Shown here piece by piece: positions 5,167-8,061 of a DNA stretch of 8,061 nt (the stretch's first letter is position 1; every line of letters begins with the position of its first letter). The stretch lies in the NCBI GenBank assembly GCA_947589135.1, contig CANPZT010000059.1:1-8061 (forward strand), given 5' to 3'. This DNA is from an uncultured Clostridia bacterium (GTDB lineage: Bacteria > Bacillota > Clostridia > TANB77 > CAG-508). Under the pieces are notes generated by a model. The model was not told the DNA's origin and ran no database searches. It saw only the letters and a program-made list of their open reading frames with translations. Made by a program: the position numbers and the translations under genes.

Positions 5167-7615
5167 TTTTCTCTCCTTTTACTACTATATTGTATATTTT
5201 ACTTGGCACATATATTTCTTTTATCACTTCATATTTATTTAGAATGTCTATAACTTTTGTTGAATTTTTTATTGTCTCTAGGATTTCATCTGCACTTGCT
5301 TCGGCGTCTACTGTAACACAGAATTTCAATTTTCCGTTTACTTGAATTGGAATATCTTTAGTGCCTCCGTTCATTTCACTTTCAATTATTTCTGGCCATT
5401 TTTGATTATATACAAATCCTTCTTTACCTAACTTTTCCCATTGTTCTTCTGCAAAGTGAGGTGCAAGTGGTGCTAATAATGTTATGAATATTTCTAGTGT
5501 TTTTTCTAGTACTTCAATATTAATTTCGCCTTCTCTTATATATTCACTTATTTTATTAAATAATTCCATATTTCTTGCTATTGCTGTATTAAATCTAAAG
5601 TCATCTATGTCTTCTCCCATAGATTTTATTGTTTGATTTTTTATTCTAAGCAATTCTTTTTCTTTCATTTCTATTGAATTTTTAGAATCTGCTTCCCTTA
5701 ATTCTTTAACTTTTTCAATTAGTCTCTCAATCCTTGAGAAATATTTTACCATTGATTCTATTCCTTTTTCGTCCCATGGTCCACCTTGCCTGTAATCAAA
5801 TCCAAACATTATATACATTCTAAATATGTCTGCTCCATATTTTTCTATATATTCTTCTGGAGATACTGTGTTTCCTTTACTTTTACTCATTTTATTTCCA
5901 TCTGGTCCTAAAATCATACCTTGATGTACTAACCTTTTAAATGGTTCATCAAAATTCAAATATCCTAAGTCTCTTAATGCTTTTGTCATGAACCTTGCAT
6001 ATATTAAGTGCATTGCTGCATGTTCTTTTCCTCCAACATAGGTATCTACTGGAGCAATTTTGTTTATGATATCTTTGTTAAATGCTTGTTCTGAATTTTT
6101 TGAGTCAGGATATCTTAATTCATACCAAGAAGAACATACAAACGTATCTAATGTGTCCGCTTCTCTAGTTGCTTTTCCTCCACATTTTGGACAAGTACAA
6201 TTCATAAATTCACTTGATTTCTTTAAAGGTGATTCACCATCTGGCTTGAATTCTACATCATATGGAAGTAATACTGGCAAATCTTTTTCTGGTACTGGTA
6301 CTATTCCACATTTATCACAATATATAATTGGAATAGGTGCTCCCCAATATCTTTGCCTTGATACTAGCCAGTCTTTTAATCTGTAATTTATTGTCTTGTT
6401 TCCTTTTTTATCTTTGCTTAAATCTTCAGTAATTTGATTTTTAGCCTCTTCAGATGTTAATTCATTATATTTGTTACTATTTACTAATATTCCGTATTCT
6501 GTATATGGTAGTTCTACTTGTGTACCATCTTTACTTTCTACTACTTGCTTTATTGGTAAATTATATTTTTTAGCAAAAGCATAATCTCTAGTATCATGTG
6601 CTGGAACTGCCATAACTGCTCCTGTTCCATAATCTTCTAATACATAATCAGCAATCCAAATTGGAACTTTTTCTCCATTTATTGGATTTATTGCATATGC
6701 TCCTGTAAATACACCTGTTTTTTCTTTTTCTGTTGATAATCTTTCAATTTCACTTAATTTTGATGTTTCTTTTATATAATTTTGAACGTTTTCTTTGCAT
6801 TCCTCTGTAGTTATTTCTTGAACAAGATTACTTTCAGGTGCAACAACAATATAAGTTACACCACATAATGTGTCAGCTCTAGTAGTAAATACTGTTATTT
6901 CGTGTTTATTATCTTCAGTTGTAAATTTTATTTCGCTTCCCTCTGATTTTCCAATCCAGTTTACTTGAACTTTTTTTGTTGATTCTGGCCAATCTAAAGT
7001 TTTTAAATCTTGTAATAATTCTTCTGCGTAATCTGTTATTTTAAAGAACCATTGAGCTAGTTTTCTCCTTTTTACTTCAGAACCACATCTTTCGCATTGT
7101 CCTCCTATTACTTGTTCATTTGCTAAAACTGTTTTACAACTATCACACCAATTAACTGGAGCTTCTTTTTTATAAGCTAGTCCTGCTTCATATAATTTTA
7201 TAAAAAGCCATTGTGTCCATTTGTAATAATCAGGCATACATGTTTCTACTGAATAATTCCAGTCGTAACTTCCTCCCATTTCTTCTAATTGGCGTTTCAT
7301 TGTTTCTATATTCTTTTTTGTAGAATCTTCTGGGTGTATTCCTGTTTTTATAGCATAATTCTCTGCTGGAAGTCCAAATGCATCAAATCCCATTGGATGA
7401 AATACATTGTATCCTTGCATTTTTTTAAATCTTGCAAAAGAGTCTGATGGTCCATAATTGAACCAATGTCCTAAATGTAATTTTGCTCCAGATGGATATG
7501 AAAACATTTCTAATACATAAAATTTATCTTTTTTATCATCCATATTGTATTTATATGTTTCATTTTCTTTCCATTTTTTTTGCCATTTTTCATCAATTTT
7601 TTTTGAATATTCCAA
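5159..7615 (-). CDS. leuS: Leucyl-tRNA synthetase (LeuS), TTG start
   Basis: An 818-residue class I synthetase, normal bacterial length, that charges tRNA-Leu with leucine in the cytoplasm. In order: the HIGH-type motif HLGH (47-50); a zinc-knuckle pattern CDSC...CERC (157-177); the CP1 editing domain with TTRADTL (244-250) and the universal editing aspartate in AVPAHDTRDYA (D341); the segment DWLVSRQRYWGAPIP (415-429); paired cysteines CDKC (433-436) and CPKC (475-478); DTFVCSSWYELRY; KMSKS (575-579); then the helical anticodon-binding domain and a C-terminal extension ending near KGEKNV. The start is TTG at 7615, chosen because AGGAGGG lies exactly 7 nt upstream and EYSKKIDEKWQKKW is where LeuS proteins normally begin. 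The first in-frame ATG (Met25) would lose this conserved helix. A promoter sits at 7712-7740, and the 3' end overlaps the protease gene. Confidence 0.98.
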   Translation of the reverse strand: MEYSKKIDEKWQKKWKENETYKYNMDDKKDKFYVLEMFSYPSGAKLHLGHWFNYGPSDSFARFKKMQGYNVFHPMGFDAFGLPAENYAIKTGIHPEDSTKKNIETMKRQLEEMGGSYDWNYSVETCMPDYYKWTQWLFIKLYEAGLAYKKEAPVNWCDSCKTVLANEQVIGGQCERCGSEVKRRKLAQWFFKITDYAEELLQDLKTLDWPESTKKVQVNWIGKSEGSEIKFTTEDNKHEITVFTTRADTLCGVTYIVVAPESNLVQEITTEECKENVQNYIKETSKLSEIERLSTEKEKTGVFTGAYAINPINGEKVPIWIADYVLEDYGTGAVMAVPAHDTRDYAFAKKYNLPIKQVVESKDGTQVELPYTEYGILVNSNKYNELTSEEAKNQITEDLSKDKKGNKTINYRLKDWLVSRQRYWGAPIPIIYCDKCGIVPVPEKDLPVLLPYDVEFKPDGESPLKKSSEFMNCTCPKCGGKATREADTLDTFVCSSWYELRYPDSKNSEQAFNKDIINKIAPVDTYVGGKEHAAMHLIYARFMTKALRDLGYLNFDEPFKRLVHQGMILGPDGNKMSKSKGNTVSPEEYIEKYGADIFRMYIMFGFDYRQGGPWDEKGIESMVKYFSRIERLIEKVKELREADSKNSIEMKEKELLRIKNQTIKSMGEDIDDFRFNTAIARNMELFNKISEYIREGEINIEVLEKTLEIFITLLAPLAPHFAEEQWEKLGKEGFVYNQKWPEIIESEMNGGTKDIPIQVNGKLKFCVTVDAEASADEILETIKNSTKVIDILNKYEVIKEIYVPSKIYNIVVKGEKNV

Positions 7616-7629
7616 AATAAATCCCTCCT
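7616..7629 (-). promoter_or_regulatory. Ribosome binding site fixing the leuS TTG start
   Basis: AGGAGGG at 7629-7623 (minus strand) is followed by a 7-nt spacer (7622-7616) and TTG. This strong site at ideal distance decides in favour of the non-ATG start. A strong Shine-Dalgarno sequence paired with a weak start codon is a common balance. Confidence 0.85.
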
Positions 7630-7711
7630 ATTAAAAATTTAGTAAAATAATTTAATATAATATTGTATAATTTATTTCTTAATTTATTTTTTAGATATTT
7701 TAATTTTGTTT

Positions 7712-7740
7712 AATATATCATATTCTACTAAAGATTTCAA
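7712..7740 (-). promoter_or_regulatory. Sigma-A promoter with extended -10 upstream of leuS
   Basis: On the minus strand, -35 TTGAAA (7740-7735), a 17-nt spacer (7734-7718) and -10 TATATT (7717-7712) preceded by TGA form an extended -10 promoter. The expected start is near 7705, leaving a leader of about 90 nt before leuS. I find no T-box sequence, no antiterminator and no terminator stem in that leader. The -35 box overlaps a perfect palindrome, CAATTAATTG (7738-7747), just after the stop codon of the upstream Fic gene. Confidence 0.75.
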
Positions 7741-7755
7741 TTAATTGTAACTGTT

Positions 7756-8061
7756 TTATACAATAGTGAGTTCTATATTATCTAATTTATTATTTTTATT
7801 AAATAACAAATTTTCAAAAAACATTATTAAATATTTGTTATCTTCTTCAATTCCATTTGAAATGTTGCTATAATTTGCTCTAACCAAAGCGTTTCTAAAA
7901 TATAATGAATTATCTTTGAATAGTTCGTTATTAACATCAAAACCTTTGCTATTCAAATATTTTTGTATAAATAGAGCAGTAGTTCTTGTATTTCCTTCTC
8001 CAAAAGGGTGTACTTGCCAAATGTGTGCTGTAAATTTGCATAATCTTTCTAATTTTTCTCT
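7756..8061 (-). CDS. Fic-domain protein, C-terminal 101 residues (5' end outside window)
   Basis: The reading frame is open to the right edge, so only the C-terminal part is seen. It contains the Fic active-site motif HPFGEGNTR, within WQVHPFGEGNTRTTA, placed on the expected loop between two helices. It is followed by the typical helix with FIQKYLNSKGFDVNNELF and the YFRNALVRANY segment. Fic enzymes usually transfer AMP (or another phosphate-containing group) from a nucleotide to a protein hydroxyl; the histidine is the catalytic base and the acidic residue binds Mg2+. Compared with the canonical HxFx[D/E]GNGRxxR, the second Gly is Thr and the final Arg is Ala, a variant I believe recurs in Firmicute Fic proteins. 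No inhibitory [S/T]xxxE[G/N] helix is visible at the C terminus, so any such helix would be N-terminal or in a separate antitoxin. An internal TTG (7956) is not a plausible start because it would drop the motif. Confidence 0.88.
   Translation of the reverse strand, partial: REKLERLCKFTAHIWQVHPFGEGNTRTTALFIQKYLNSKGFDVNNELFKDNSLYFRNALVRANYSNISNGIEEDNKYLIMFFENLLFNKNNKLDNIELTIV

Noticed and set aside
6060..6386. Plus-strand open frame opposite leuS
   Set aside because: It lies wholly within LeuS coding sequence on the other strand, with a composition explained by the antisense of that gene.
1..8061. Mobile element, CRISPR array, phage or defence island
   Set aside because: No transposase, integrase, spaced repeats, target-site duplications or composition shift were seen. 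The Fic fragment alone does not establish an accessory island.

Overview
The window looks like a core-genome segment of a low-GC, anaerobe-type Firmicute, most likely a member of the Clostridia. This rests on the strong AT richness by eye, AGA-dominated arginine codons, purine-rich AGGAGG-type ribosome binding sites, sigma-A type promoters, and protein sequences that read like clostridial RecG, TsaD and LeuS. I cannot name a genus. Every supported gene lies on the minus strand, so the order of transcription runs from high to low coordinates.

In that order: a Fic-domain protein cut by the right edge (7756-8061); a sigma-A promoter with extended -10 (7712-7740); leuS with a TTG start (5159-7615); a site-2 protease family membrane metalloprotease overlapping leuS by 8 nt (4426-5166); a 124-nt AT-rich gap; tsaD, interrupted by a single-base frameshift (3308-4301); a 119-nt AT-rich gap; a calcineurin-like metallophosphoesterase (2484-3188); recG 13 nt downstream (428-2470); a small hairpin and a consensus-like promoter (363-409); a two-helix small membrane protein (142-333); and a second consensus-like promoter (97-126) driving a tRNA-Leu(UAG) cut by the left edge (1-76).

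The genes are mostly housekeeping: leucine charging (LeuS and tRNA-Leu), the universal t6A tRNA modification (TsaD), rescue of stalled replication forks and recombination intermediates (RecG), membrane proteolysis, and a phosphoesterase of unknown substrate. leuS and the protease are probably translationally coupled, as are the phosphoesterase and recG. No clear terminator separates leuS from recG, so one long transcript is possible, although the two AT-rich gaps could hold weak promoters.

The main anomaly is the frameshift in tsaD, a normally essential gene. Both halves are otherwise intact, so an assembly or sequencing error, a very recent mutation, or less likely a recoding event explains it. 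I see no phage, transposon, CRISPR array or defence island, and no convincing undescribed system. No stretch longer than about 150 bases lacks a gene.
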